A stretch of 64,000 bases of DNA from Chryseobacterium sp. PMSZPI (GTDB taxonomy: Bacteria; Bacteroidota; Bacteroidia; Flavobacteriales; Weeksellaceae). The stretch covers positions 1 to 64,000 of the forward strand of contig NZ_PIZV01000012.1 of assembly GCF_002835665.1 (NCBI RefSeq), in the 5' to 3' direction. The translations under genes were made by a program, and so were the position numbers. Under the pieces are notes generated by a model that saw only the letters and a program-made list of their open reading frames with translations, did no database searches and was not told the DNA's origin. Below are positions 55,603 to 63,896 of this stretch, piece by piece (within the stretch, counting starts at the first letter, position 1; every line of letters starts with the position of its first letter).

Positions 55603-56586
55603 ATGGATACTGTAAAGAAAAAAAGAAATCCCATTGCCATAGCTTTTCTAGCTATACTGGGAATCTTCGGAGGTTTACAACTCTGCAACAAACCTTTGGA
55701 AGGAAAACCTGTAACTGGAAAAATAGAAGCTCCGAGGGAAGTTATTTCTATTCTTGAAAACTCATGTTTCAACTGTCATTCCAACCAGCAGAATCTGAGT
55801 TGGTATGATAAAATTGCCCCTATTTCATGGGCAGTAGACAAAGATGTAAAAAGAGCGAGAGAAGTTTTAAACTTTTCAGAATGGGATAAACTTTCCCCTG
55901 CTGAGCATAAAGGAAAAATGTATGCTATTCTGAATATGATGCAAAGCGGAAAAATGCCTCTTCATGAATATACAATTCTGCACCCTTCCGCTAAAATCAC
56001 GGCAAAAGATGTGGAAGTTATAAAAAAATACACACTTTCTCTAGCAGGTACACTGCCAGCAATAAAAGCCTCAAATAATATTCATGAAGCCACTGCAACT
56101 CTGCCTGCTTCCTCTCATTCAAAATCCCCCGTTTCTCCTAATGGTGTTAAATATACCGATGATTTTAAAAATTGGAAAGTAATCAGTATGAGTACTCTTT
56201 TTGATAATTCCATCCGTGTCATTTATGGAAATGATATTGCTGTAAAAGCAGTGGAAACAGAAAACTTTCATCCTTGGCCTGACGGAAGTGTTATCGTAAA
56301 ATCTGTATGGAATCAAAAGGAATTATCCAACGGAGAAATCAGGCCCGGAAAATTTATCAATGCACAATTTATGGTAAAAGACTCCAAGCAATATAAAGAT
56401 ACTGAAGGTTGGGGATTCGCGAAGTTTTCAGGAGAAGACCTTCACCCAACCGGAAAGACTGCATCTTTCGCCAAAGAATCATGCATCGCATGTCACAGGC
56501 AGCTGGCAGAGAAAACAGGATATCTGTTTGATGTTCCAATGAAAGTAAATACTCAAAGATTAATCAAAAACCTACAGAAAAAATGA
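55603..56586 (+). CDS. Haem-binding-domain/cytochrome P460-like protein
   Basis: A 327-residue envelope protein. I use the ATG at 55603 (MDTVKKKRNPIAIAFLAILG), which sits downstream of the promoter; the frame extends 70 codons upstream through the operator. An N-terminal helix (residues 10-26) anchors or exports it. The first domain is haem-binding with Cys55-x-x-Cys58-His59 (SCFNCHSN) and the SWYDKIAPISWAVDKDVKRAREVLNFSEW block. The second is P460-like (DDFKNWKVISMSTLFDNSIRVIYGNDIAVKA) ending with Cys294-x-x-Cys297-His298 (SCIACHRQ). Two c-type haems are expected. It overlaps the next gene by four bases. Confidence 0.9.
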   Translation: MDTVKKKRNPIAIAFLAILGIFGGLQLCNKPLEGKPVTGKIEAPREVISILENSCFNCHSNQQNLSWYDKIAPISWAVDKDVKRAREVLNFSEWDKLSPAEHKGKMYAILNMMQSGKMPLHEYTILHPSAKITAKDVEVIKKYTLSLAGTLPAIKASNNIHEATATLPASSHSKSPVSPNGVKYTDDFKNWKVISMSTLFDNSIRVIYGNDIAVKAVETENFHPWPDGSVIVKSVWNQKELSNGEIRPGKFINAQFMVKDSKQYKDTEGWGFAKFSGEDLHPTGKTASFAKESCIACHRQLAEKTGYLFDVPMKVNTQRLIKNLQKK

Positions 56587-57026
56587 AAAATACAATCCTT
56601 GTCTTATTGGTAAGCCTTGTTTCTCTTATCGCCTGCAACAAAGAAAATAATGATACAAATAACAGACTTTCAAGAGTTGTTTTTGACCCGGGAAATCTCA
56701 AATTCATTTCCAATTCTTTAAATCCCAGGAAGGAAACAATGTCTGCTTTATATGGAAATGCAAAAGCATTGGAATCCTTATCAAAGGAAAGCCAGACACC
56801 TGAAACAGGTGCTGTTATGAAACTCGTCACCTGGAAATACCATGATAATCCTCAATATATTGGAGGAACAATTACCGGAGAGCTGGTAAGTATTGAAATT
56901 GTTCAGGCTGATCATCTTGGAAATATATCTTATAGTATAAAAAATGATCCGGCACAGAATAGTTCTCCTAATAAAGAAGAAAGAATACAATATTTTATGA
57001 GTTACCACCCTGTAAGCAGACCGTAA
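56583..57026 (+). CDS. P460-like lipoprotein without haem motif
   Basis: A 147-residue lipoprotein (lipobox SLIAC, Cys18). The core KETMSALYGNAKALESLSKESQ ... MKLVTWKYHDNPQYIGGTI echoes the P460-type block of its neighbour (IRVIYGNDIAVKA ... SVWNQK), but no CxxCH is present. It therefore looks like a P460-fold protein that does not bind haem covalently. It starts inside the stop of the haem gene (ATGA), so both are made together. Function unknown. Confidence 0.78.
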   Translation: MKNTILVLLVSLVSLIACNKENNDTNNRLSRVVFDPGNLKFISNSLNPRKETMSALYGNAKALESLSKESQTPETGAVMKLVTWKYHDNPQYIGGTITGELVSIEIVQADHLGNISYSIKNDPAQNSSPNKEERIQYFMSYHPVSRP

Positions 57027-57105
57027 TAAAAATTATGGTTTTACTATTTATCATAATATTTTTAATAAAAAACATTAATTTAACGTTTTCAAATCAGTTG
57101 ATTTC

Positions 57106-58119
57106 ATGCAAAAGCAAAAAATAACAATCTCACCAGCTATTATCTGGATAAGCTCTATTTTTCTTGGAGTGTTATCTTCTGTACCTCAGCTAGCTTCTCA
57201 TGCATTCAACTGGAAAGAAGCGGTAGTAAATTCAGCGATTACAGCTGCTTTCTCCATCATTATGTGGTATCTCAATATTTATATGCTGAACCGTACGGGA
57301 AAACGCCGACAGCATATTTCTTATTCAAGATTGATGGTGATACTGGTTTTTGGGATGGTGATTATGTTTGGACTGGCATGGATACAGCAGCTGATTCTTT
57401 CACATATTAATTTCGGTCCGGTGATGCTGATGGTGGAAGTAAGAGGGATTCTCATTAACCTGGTGTGCTATATGTTTCTTACTTTGCTTCAAAACAATTA
57501 TACAGGACAGCAAATACAGCTTGAACTGGAAAAGGTAAAAAGTGATAATCTGGGAGCTCAGTATGAATTATTAAAGCAACAAATCAATCCACATTTTCTT
57601 TTCAATAGTCTGAACACTTTAAAGTTAATGGCTGAAACCCATGATGAAGAAACGGTTGATTTTATTGTAAAGCTTTCTGATTTTTACCGGTTTACACTGG
57701 AAAGCAGAAAACTTGATCTGATCAGTGTTCAGGAAGAAATGAAAATAGTAGATGCCTATCTTTTTCTTCAGAAAGCACGTTTTGGAGAAGGAATTAAGTT
57801 TACCAACGACCTTGGAAAAGAAATTAATATAACCCTTATTCCTCCATTCACCCTTCAGCTTTTGGTCGAGAACTGCATCAAGCACAATATTGTATCACAA
57901 AGTAAACCTTTACACATCAAAATCTATGATACTGATGACGAAATTGTGATTGAAAACCCTATACAGAAGAAACTAAATACAGAAGATTCATTGGGAGTAG
58001 GGCTTGACAATATCAAAATGCGTTACAAACACTTGCTGGAAAAGGATATCAACATTAACTCAGATGAGAAAACTTTTCAGATAAAACTACCATTAATTCA
58101 TGAATATAATCATTATTGA
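57106..58119 (+). CDS. LytS/YpdA-type sensor histidine kinase
   Basis: A 337-residue membrane kinase. Four hydrophobic segments fill residues 8-130. The His_kinase motif QQINPHFLFNSLNTLKL places the phospho-accepting His at 163. The ATPase part is reduced (LLVENCIKHNIV, DSLGVGLDNIKMRYKHLLEKD), as usual for this class. No periplasmic sensor domain is visible, so the signal is probably sensed in the membrane. It overlaps the response regulator gene by 20 bp. Confidence 0.95.
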   Translation: MQKQKITISPAIIWISSIFLGVLSSVPQLASHAFNWKEAVVNSAITAAFSIIMWYLNIYMLNRTGKRRQHISYSRLMVILVFGMVIMFGLAWIQQLILSHINFGPVMLMVEVRGILINLVCYMFLTLLQNNYTGQQIQLELEKVKSDNLGAQYELLKQQINPHFLFNSLNTLKLMAETHDEETVDFIVKLSDFYRFTLESRKLDLISVQEEMKIVDAYLFLQKARFGEGIKFTNDLGKEINITLIPPFTLQLLVENCIKHNIVSQSKPLHIKIYDTDDEIVIENPIQKKLNTEDSLGVGLDNIKMRYKHLLEKDININSDEKTFQIKLPLIHEYNHY

Positions 58120-58858
58120 AGATGAATTCAGGGCCGCAAAATCCCTTCAGAATTTACTATCAGACTTAAAACCGGACTCAAAGATTCTGGGCATTTATGA
58201 CAGTATTGAAACAAGCATTGAAGGCTTAAAGGATATCAAACCTGACCTTATCTTTATGGATATCCAGCTTTCGGACGGGCTTTCCTTTGAAATTTTTAAA
58301 TCGGTGGAGATTACCTGTCCTGTGGTTTTCTGTACGGCATTTGATCAGTATATGCTGGATGCTTTTAAAAGCCAGGGTGTTGATTATGTTTTAAAACCTT
58401 TTTCAAAGGAAGACATTGCTGAAGCTCTGAGAAAGGTTGATGAGCTAAAAAAATTCTTTCAGAAAAATGACCTTCCCAATCTTGAAACGTTGATACAAAA
58501 GATCAACCAACCTTCCGGTAAAAGTAGTTTCCTGGTTTTTAAAAATCAGAAATATACCACCATTCCTACTGAAGACATTGCCTATTTCTATATTCATAAT
58601 GAAATCACTCATCTGGTAACGTTTACCAAGGAACAGTTTCCCCTTACCCAGCCTTTAGGACAAGTATTGGAGCTGGTTTCAGACAAACATTTCTTTAGGA
58701 TCAACAGGCAATATATTGTCAATTTTAAAGCCATTAAAGAAATGGAACATTATTTTCAGCGTAAAATACTGGTAAAACTCACGATTGAAACTCCTGAAAA
58801 ACTTCTTATCAACAAAGAGAAAACCCATAGTTTTTTCACTTGGCTTGAAGATAGGTAA
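58100..58858 (+). CDS. LytTR-family response regulator
   Basis: A 252-residue regulator. The receiver domain (1-120) has EDE at 7-9, phospho-acceptor Asp54 (LIFMDIQLS), and the conserved Lys in DYVLKPFSKED. The LytTR DNA-binding domain fills residues 145-250 (YTTIPTEDIAYFYIHNEITHLVTF ... FFRINRQYIVNFKAIKEMEHYF). LytTR proteins bind pairs of short direct repeats about two helix turns apart, which fits the repeats at 55514/55535 and 59046/59067. It is co-transcribed with the kinase. Confidence 0.95.
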   Translation: MNIIIIEDEFRAAKSLQNLLSDLKPDSKILGIYDSIETSIEGLKDIKPDLIFMDIQLSDGLSFEIFKSVEITCPVVFCTAFDQYMLDAFKSQGVDYVLKPFSKEDIAEALRKVDELKKFFQKNDLPNLETLIQKINQPSGKSSFLVFKNQKYTTIPTEDIAYFYIHNEITHLVTFTKEQFPLTQPLGQVLELVSDKHFFRINRQYIVNFKAIKEMEHYFQRKILVKLTIETPEKLLINKEKTHSFFTWLEDR

Positions 58859-58929
58859 TGGAGTCAATCAATTTGAGGCTGAGAGCTGGAAGTACTTGAA
58901 GTCTATAGAAGTTTTTAAAAATAAATTAT

Positions 58930-58960
58930 AACCCTGATTGATATGATCGGGGTTTTCTTT
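58930..58960 (+). terminator. Terminator after kinase-regulator operon
   Basis: AACCCTGAT and ATCGGGGTT pair (one G-U) around a short loop, followed by a T-rich run. Confidence 0.82.
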
Positions 58961-59045
58961 TTCTATCATCTCCTCAGCACTCCTAAAACTAAAACTCCGG
59001 CTTCTAGTTTTTCAGTCAAAAAAATTCCCCCTCCTAATTTCAGGA

Positions 59046-59113
59046 TTCACCTTTTGATTTGTCCGGCTGACCCTTTTTTGTATTCTTTTGTGATTGTGGA
59101 GTATCTACTTTTG
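59046..59113 (+). promoter_or_regulatory. Putative LytTR operator plus promoter, copy 2
   Basis: TTCACC at 59046 and CTGACC at 59067 (21 bp apart) flank TTTGTCCGG. TACTTTTG at 59106-59113 lies 39 bp after the second repeat, and the DUF1223 gene starts at 59130. Spacing is identical to copy 1 at 55514-55581. Confidence 0.7.
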
Positions 59114-59129
59114 AATCAAATTAAAAGAC

Positions 59130-59906
59130 ATGATACTAAAAAACTTAATTACAGTAAGCGCTTTCACAGCATTGCTATTTGCTACTTCAGCATTTATTCA
59201 TCAAAATAAAGATCAAAAAACGGTACAGCATCCAACTTCTGAAACCAATGGTTTTGCTGTTTTGGAGCTTTTCACTTCAGAAGGTTGTTCAAGTTGCCCA
59301 CCGGCAGATGAACTAATGGGAAAAATTGAAAAAGAATATAAGGACGAACCAGTTTATCTTCTCTCCTATCATATTGATTACTGGAATCGTCTTGGATGGA
59401 AAGACCGGTTCAGTACTCCTGAAAGTTCACAGCGGCAACAGCAATACAGCCGTATTCTAAATTCGCAGGTATATACTCCACAACTGGTAGTGAACGGAAA
59501 AAAAGAATTTGTAGGTTCTGATGAAAATAACATCAAAAATGCGATTCAAAAGGCTCTGTTGACTTCGAAAAAAACAAACATAGAATTATCTGCAACTGCT
59601 TTTCAGAATAGCATAAAAGTTCAGTATAAAACAGCTTTCACCGATTCTAAGAACATGCTTCTCATTAATCTTGTTGAAAAACATTCTGCCACTCAGGTAG
59701 GAAAAGGTGAGAATGAAGGACGGCACCTGCATCACTGGCAAATTGTTCACCAACAAAACCAGATTTCATTAAACCCGCAACAGGAGGGAGTAACAATATT
59801 CAAAATTCCTGAGGAATTTTCTCTTGAAAACTGGGAGGTTGTAGCCTTTATTCAGAATGTAAAAACCGGAGAAATATTAGGATCGACAAAAACGACTTTC
59901 AAATAA
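59130..59906 (+). CDS. DUF1223 thioredoxin-like exported protein
   Basis: A 258-residue protein with N-terminal signal (residues 1-22, ending ATSAF). The core AVLELFTSEGCSSCPPADELMGKIE has a CxxC at Cys53/Cys56 in a thioredoxin-like fold. HIDYWNRLGWKDRFSTPESSQRQQQY and YTPQLVVNGKKEFVGSD are DUF1223 hallmarks. The C-terminal 100 residues are beta-rich. The redox partner is unknown; the location should be periplasmic. Its promoter mirrors that of the haem protein gene. Confidence 0.92.
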   Translation: MILKNLITVSAFTALLFATSAFIHQNKDQKTVQHPTSETNGFAVLELFTSEGCSSCPPADELMGKIEKEYKDEPVYLLSYHIDYWNRLGWKDRFSTPESSQRQQQYSRILNSQVYTPQLVVNGKKEFVGSDENNIKNAIQKALLTSKKTNIELSATAFQNSIKVQYKTAFTDSKNMLLINLVEKHSATQVGKGENEGRHLHHWQIVHQQNQISLNPQQEGVTIFKIPEEFSLENWEVVAFIQNVKTGEILGSTKTTFK

Positions 59907-59943
59907 TTTTTAAGCAATCATAACAATAAAAAATAATACAACA

Positions 59944-60348
59944 ATGAAAACAAAAACAACAAAAATCATCTATTGGTCAGGAGCTATTTTTATGTCACTA
60001 TGGTTTGGAGCCAGCGGCTTCTTTGAACTGACCAAAAATCCCGTTGTCTGGGATATTACCCAACAACTTGGTTACCCACCACATTTCATTTATATTTTAG
60101 GGATTTTTAAAATATCCGGGATTTTAATTTTACTTTTCCCTAACAAACTGTTACGGTTAAAAGAATGGGTATTTGCAGGAATGTTTTTTGACATTATTTT
60201 CGCTTTCTTTTCCAAGATTGCAGTGCTTGGTTTCTCGGCTACAATAGATGCGATTATAACATTTATTGTACTTTCTATAACTTATATAATGTTCAGAAGA
60301 CTGTATACTCCTAAATTGATATTCGGAGAGGTTTCGAATATCAAATAA
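59944..60348 (+). CDS. DoxX-like membrane protein
   Basis: A 134-residue four-helix membrane protein (SGAIFMSLWFGASGFFELTKNP, YILGIFKISGILILLFPNK). This belongs to the DoxX-like group, whose members may interact with redox proteins in the membrane; the role here is inferred. It starts 37 bp after the DUF1223 gene and likely shares its transcript. Confidence 0.85.
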   Translation: MKTKTTKIIYWSGAIFMSLWFGASGFFELTKNPVVWDITQQLGYPPHFIYILGIFKISGILILLFPNKLLRLKEWVFAGMFFDIIFAFFSKIAVLGFSATIDAIITFIVLSITYIMFRRLYTPKLIFGEVSNIK

Positions 60349-60397
60349 CATGTATTTTTTTTGAAAATCATAGATTTTCCTGTTCATATAATTCATA

Positions 60398-60444
60398 AAG
60401 TTGCATCCTATATTTTCCTGTTTAATATAGGATACAACTTTTTA
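60398..60444 (+). terminator. Terminator after DUF1223-DoxX unit
   Basis: A 17-bp stem with one mismatch joins 60398-60414 to 60424-60440, followed by T-rich DNA. Confidence 0.82.
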
Positions 60445-60506
60445 TTTCTTAAACAGCTACTCAGTCTTTCAGATTTTTGCTAATCTAAGATGAATGCGTT
60501 AATCTG

Positions 60507-61499
60507 TTAATTCATAAAGCTTTCCGGGATCCATTCAAAGGCTGTATCTTTTTTCCTTGTGAAACCTAATCCCGGCCAAGGTAAATGAGAAGCAAATGCT
60601 CTGTCTCTGGTATTGGCTAACTGATGAAGAAACTTTTTTCTTGAAGCCGCAGCGATATCCAAGTCGGTATCACCGGAGAATCCCCAATCGGGATGAGGAA
60701 ACAGAATAACATCAGAGTGAATCAAATCTGCGATGTATATTAATTTTTCTTTACCTGATGTTATCGTCATTACCGTTAACCCTGGAGTATGTCCCGGAAA
60801 CACCTGAAAACTGAAGTGATCATACAAGCCCTGGTTGAGATCATAGAATTTCAACTTTGGTTGAAGCGTTTTAAATATATTTTGAATCGCCGGAATAATC
60901 TGATTAAGAAATTCAGGTTGTTCTTTCAAAGCGCTATTATTAAAATCTTTAAGAGTTGCCTTATTCCAAAAATCATATTCTGCTTTTGAAATAAAGAAAT
61001 TGGCATTAGGAAATATAAGATTATGCTGTTTATCTACTGTGCCGCCAATGTGATCAGGATGTGCATGAGAAATAAAGACATCCGTAATATCTTTTGCAGA
61101 AAATCCTGCTTTCTGAAGGCTTTTTAATAAAAAACCACTTTTTTCATCAGCAAAAATCCCTATACCTGTATCCAATAAAATTAGTTTATCTTTAGTTTTA
61201 ACCAATAAAACATTAAATGCTAAATCAATATGCTCTTCAGAACGAAAATTATCTTTAAGAATTGCTTTCATCTGGGATACATTTCCTCTTGGAGCAAATG
61301 AACTTAAACTGTTTTCACGAAAATATCCATCAGTGAGCACAAATAAATCAAGCTCACCAAGCTTAATATGCTTATACCCTGAAAGATCATCTTCGATTTT
61401 TTTAGCTGTAGTTTTTGTTGTTGCTAATACATTAGAAAAAGGGATCATGCTTAATGTCCCTGCTAATAAACTATTCTTTAATAGTTCTCTTCTGTTCAT
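60507..61499 (-). CDS. Exported MBL-fold metallo-hydrolase
   Basis: A 330-residue protein. The N-terminus MNRRELLKNSLLAGTLSMIPF has adjacent Arg and a hydrophobic core, so it could be a Tat or Sec signal. The metallo-beta-lactamase core has LLDTGIG, His145-x-His147-x-Asp149-His150 (SHAHPDHIGG), FPGHTPG and IADLIHSD, giving a complete two-metal site. It resembles quorum-quenching or general MBL hydrolases; the substrate is unknown. A terminator separates it from the reductase gene. Confidence 0.92.
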   Translation of the reverse strand: MNRRELLKNSLLAGTLSMIPFSNVLATTKTTAKKIEDDLSGYKHIKLGELDLFVLTDGYFRENSLSSFAPRGNVSQMKAILKDNFRSEEHIDLAFNVLLVKTKDKLILLDTGIGIFADEKSGFLLKSLQKAGFSAKDITDVFISHAHPDHIGGTVDKQHNLIFPNANFFISKAEYDFWNKATLKDFNNSALKEQPEFLNQIIPAIQNIFKTLQPKLKFYDLNQGLYDHFSFQVFPGHTPGLTVMTITSGKEKLIYIADLIHSDVILFPHPDWGFSGDTDLDIAAASRKKFLHQLANTRDRAFASHLPWPGLGFTRKKDTAFEWIPESFMN

Positions 61500-61534
61500 A
61501 ATTAAATTTTTAGTTTGGTTTTTATCAAATAAAA

Positions 61535-61571
61535 AAGCCGAGTTCCCATATAAAATTCAGGAACTCAGCTT
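61535..61571 (-). terminator. Terminator of aldo/keto reductase gene
   Basis: GAGTTCC/GGAACTC with flanking AAGC/GCTT forms the stem. The minus strand then runs into TTTTTTATTT. Confidence 0.78.
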
Positions 61572-61582
61572 CTCATAAGTTT

Positions 61583-62584
61583 TTAGTTATTGACTAATTT
61601 CATGGAGCCTTCACTATACCTTTCTCCTACATTAGGATATTTTTTCAGAATAGCATCAATTGTTTCTAAATCTGATTGGGAAAGATCAATATTAGCTGCA
61701 GCAATATTTTCTTCCAGATATTTGATTCGCTTGGTTCCAGGAATCGGAATGACATCGTCTCCTTGATTCAATACCCAGGCTAATGCCAATTGGGTTCCTT
61801 TTACTCCTTTAGAAGCTGCAAAATCGTTAATTTCTTTGGCTAATTTCGTATTGTTTTCCAAATATTCCTGCTGATAACGAGGTAATGATTTTCTAAAATC
61901 GTCGCTCCCAAAGTTCTGTACTTCATTAATATTGGCAAAAAGTCCTCTCGCTAGCGGTGAGTAAGGAACCAGTGAAATTCCAAGTTCTCTGATGGTTGGA
62001 AGAATCTCTTTTTCAATATCTTTGGTCAAAATAGAATATTCAGATTGTAAAGCGGCAATGGGATGAATCTCATTAGCTTTTCTGATAGATTCTGCAGATG
62101 CTTCTGAAAGCCCAATATACTTTACCTTTCCTGCTTTTACTAATTCAGCCATAGCTCCTACAGTTTCTTCTACCGGAACATTCGGATCAATTCTGTGTGC
62201 ATAGTATAAATCAATTTCATCTATTTTTAATCGTTGGAGACTCAGATCTACCGCTTGCCTGATCCATTCCGGAGATCCGTCGAAATAAGTTCCCGGCGCC
62301 CCGCTATGGCTTGCTTTTTCACCTTTAAATCTGAATCCGAATTTTGTAGCAATAAAGATTTTATCTCTGTTCGGAACCAAAACTTTAGAAATTAATTTTT
62401 CGTTTTCACCATTGGCATACATATCTGCTGTATCCCAAAAGTTAACGCCTAAATCTAATGCCCTGTGTAAAGTATTGATACTTTCCTGCTCATCTGCCGG
62501 GCCATAAGCAAAGCTCATTCCCATACATCCTAAACCAATCGCAGATAGCTGCTCTCCAGTGTTTCCTAATTTTTTAAATTTCAT
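61583..62584 (-). CDS. Aldo/keto reductase
   Basis: A 333-residue NADPH-dependent aldo/keto reductase. The start at 62584 (MKFKKLGNTGEQLSAIGLGCMGMS) fits the family; a longer frame exists. The catalytic set is Asp/Tyr in DTADMYANGENE, Lys in FIATKFGF and His in LYYAHRIDP. It reduces aldehydes or ketones; the substrate is unknown. An AraC regulator lies just upstream, and the shared 19-nt motif in front of both genes suggests direct control. Confidence 0.95.
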   Translation of the reverse strand: MKFKKLGNTGEQLSAIGLGCMGMSFAYGPADEQESINTLHRALDLGVNFWDTADMYANGENEKLISKVLVPNRDKIFIATKFGFRFKGEKASHSGAPGTYFDGSPEWIRQAVDLSLQRLKIDEIDLYYAHRIDPNVPVEETVGAMAELVKAGKVKYIGLSEASAESIRKANEIHPIAALQSEYSILTKDIEKEILPTIRELGISLVPYSPLARGLFANINEVQNFGSDDFRKSLPRYQQEYLENNTKLAKEINDFAASKGVKGTQLALAWVLNQGDDVIPIPGTKRIKYLEENIAAANIDLSQSDLETIDAILKKYPNVGERYSEGSMKLVNN

Positions 62585-62648
62585 GATGGATTTGATTTTA
62601 ATTTTATAGGACAAAATTAGAACATCAGGAGTCCATCTATGATATATA

Positions 62649-62679
62649 ATTCAAACTAAGAATTATAAAATTCAAACAA
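62649..62679. promoter_or_regulatory. Candidate AraC operator, copy 1
   Basis: ATTCAAA at 62649 and 62670 (21 bp apart). The 19-mer AATTATAAAATTCAAACAA at 62661-62679 occurs again at 63585-63603. It overlaps the last codons of the regulator gene and lies about 75 bp before the reductase start. Confidence 0.5.
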
Positions 62680-63577
62680 GGTTCAATCTAAGTGCATTGG
62701 GTGCTATTCCTGTTTGTTTTTTAAAGTAATTGGTAAAATAGGCCGGTTCTTCAAAGCCCAACCCATAGGCTATTTCCGCAATATTCCAATCTGTATGTTT
62801 TAATAGTGCATTAGCCTCCTGGATGATTCGTGCTGTAATCTGCTGGCTTGTTGTCTTCCCTGTAATCTCCTTTACAGAGCGATTTAACGAATTGACATGA
62901 ATGGAAAGACTCTGGGCATAATCATTAGGGGTTTTTAATTTTAAAAATGCTTCCGGTGTATCGATAGGAAATTGTCTTTCCAGCAGTTCCATAAATAAAG
63001 AAGCAACCCTCTGAGAGGCATTATGATAAGGCTCAAAGCTTTCTGCAGGATTCATTTTCATTGTTTCATGGATCATCAGAAAAAGATAGGCTCGAAGCAT
63101 ATCGTATTTATGAACATAATCCGACTGAATCTCAGCCATCATTTTTATGTACATATCAGAAAGTAGTTTCTGCTGTTCTTCTTCTACAAAGAAAACCGGA
63201 GTGCCTCCTATCTTAAAAAGCGGAGAATCCTGAAGGTTTCCCAAGCGGCTGCCGTTCTGCAAAAATTCCTCTGTAAAAAGACAAAACCATCCTTTCTGAT
63301 CTTCATCATCCGATTCCCATGCATACGGAACAATAGGATTTGAAAACAATAATGCCGGACGATCTACCTCAATCCACTTATTGGCATAATGAAGTCTTCC
63401 CTTTCCTATAATCAGCGAAATTTTATAATAATCCCTTCTGCTGTAAGGAGCTAGCGGAGAACAATATTCCCGTGAAAACACATTGAAATGTCCCATCCCA
63501 TTCTGTCCGATACATTGTGGTCCCAGATTGGCAGCAGTTCGCTCATAAAAACCTTTTAATGATTCCTTAGATTCCAT
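62672..63577 (-). CDS. AraC-family transcription regulator
   Basis: A 301-residue regulator. The N-terminal 160 residues form a cupin-like effector domain (YKISLIIGKGRLHYANKWIEVDRPALLFSNP). The C-terminal domain has two HTH units, the first near SLSIHVNSLNRSVKEITGKT and the second in WNIAEIAYGLGFEEPAYFTNYFKKQTGIAPNALR. It probably controls the reductase 88 bp downstream and itself. The effector is unknown. Confidence 0.95.
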   Translation of the reverse strand: MESKESLKGFYERTAANLGPQCIGQNGMGHFNVFSREYCSPLAPYSRRDYYKISLIIGKGRLHYANKWIEVDRPALLFSNPIVPYAWESDDEDQKGWFCLFTEEFLQNGSRLGNLQDSPLFKIGGTPVFFVEEEQQKLLSDMYIKMMAEIQSDYVHKYDMLRAYLFLMIHETMKMNPAESFEPYHNASQRVASLFMELLERQFPIDTPEAFLKLKTPNDYAQSLSIHVNSLNRSVKEITGKTTSQQITARIIQEANALLKHTDWNIAEIAYGLGFEEPAYFTNYFKKQTGIAPNALRLNLV

Positions 63578-63578
63578 A

Positions 63579-63603
63579 ATTCAAAATTATAAAATTCAAA
63601 CAA
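63579..63603. promoter_or_regulatory. Candidate AraC operator, copy 2
   Basis: ATTCAAA at 63579 and 63594 with the same 19-mer as at 62661-62679. It sits directly before the regulator start codon, as for autoregulation. Confidence 0.5.
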
Positions 63604-63694
63604 ATCAATAAGTATTAATTGTATTTAAATAAGAATAATTTTATAGAAATATTGATTGGGAATATTAATGGAGTTTGTTTTTAAGCTCTAAGTT

Positions 63695-63748
63695 TTGGCT
63701 AAAGCCAATGAGAATTTCTTATTTATTTGAGTGGACTAAAGTCCACTC
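63695..63748. repeat. Twin hairpins with CTAAAG centres
   Basis: TTGGCTAAAGCCAA (63695-63708) and GAGTGGACTAAAGTCCACTC (63729-63748) are adjacent perfect hairpins sharing the centre CTAAAG. They lie in the gene-free gap 63604-63834. Confidence 0.65.
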
Positions 63749-63834
63749 CTATTGAATGATAGCTGTGAATTTTTTAATTTATTTAATCGTAGATACGCAA
63801 ACGTCTAATAACAATATCATCCATCATTTATAAT

Positions 63835-63863
63835 AAAAAAACAGCTGACAAAAACTGCCAGCT
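63835..63863 (-). terminator. Terminator of the truncated gene at the window end
   Basis: AGCTGACA/TGCCAGCT arms (one mismatch) with a 5-nt loop; the minus strand then has a run of seven T. Confidence 0.75.
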
Positions 63864-63896
63864 ATTTAATAGTGAATATATATATTTGATAATGGT

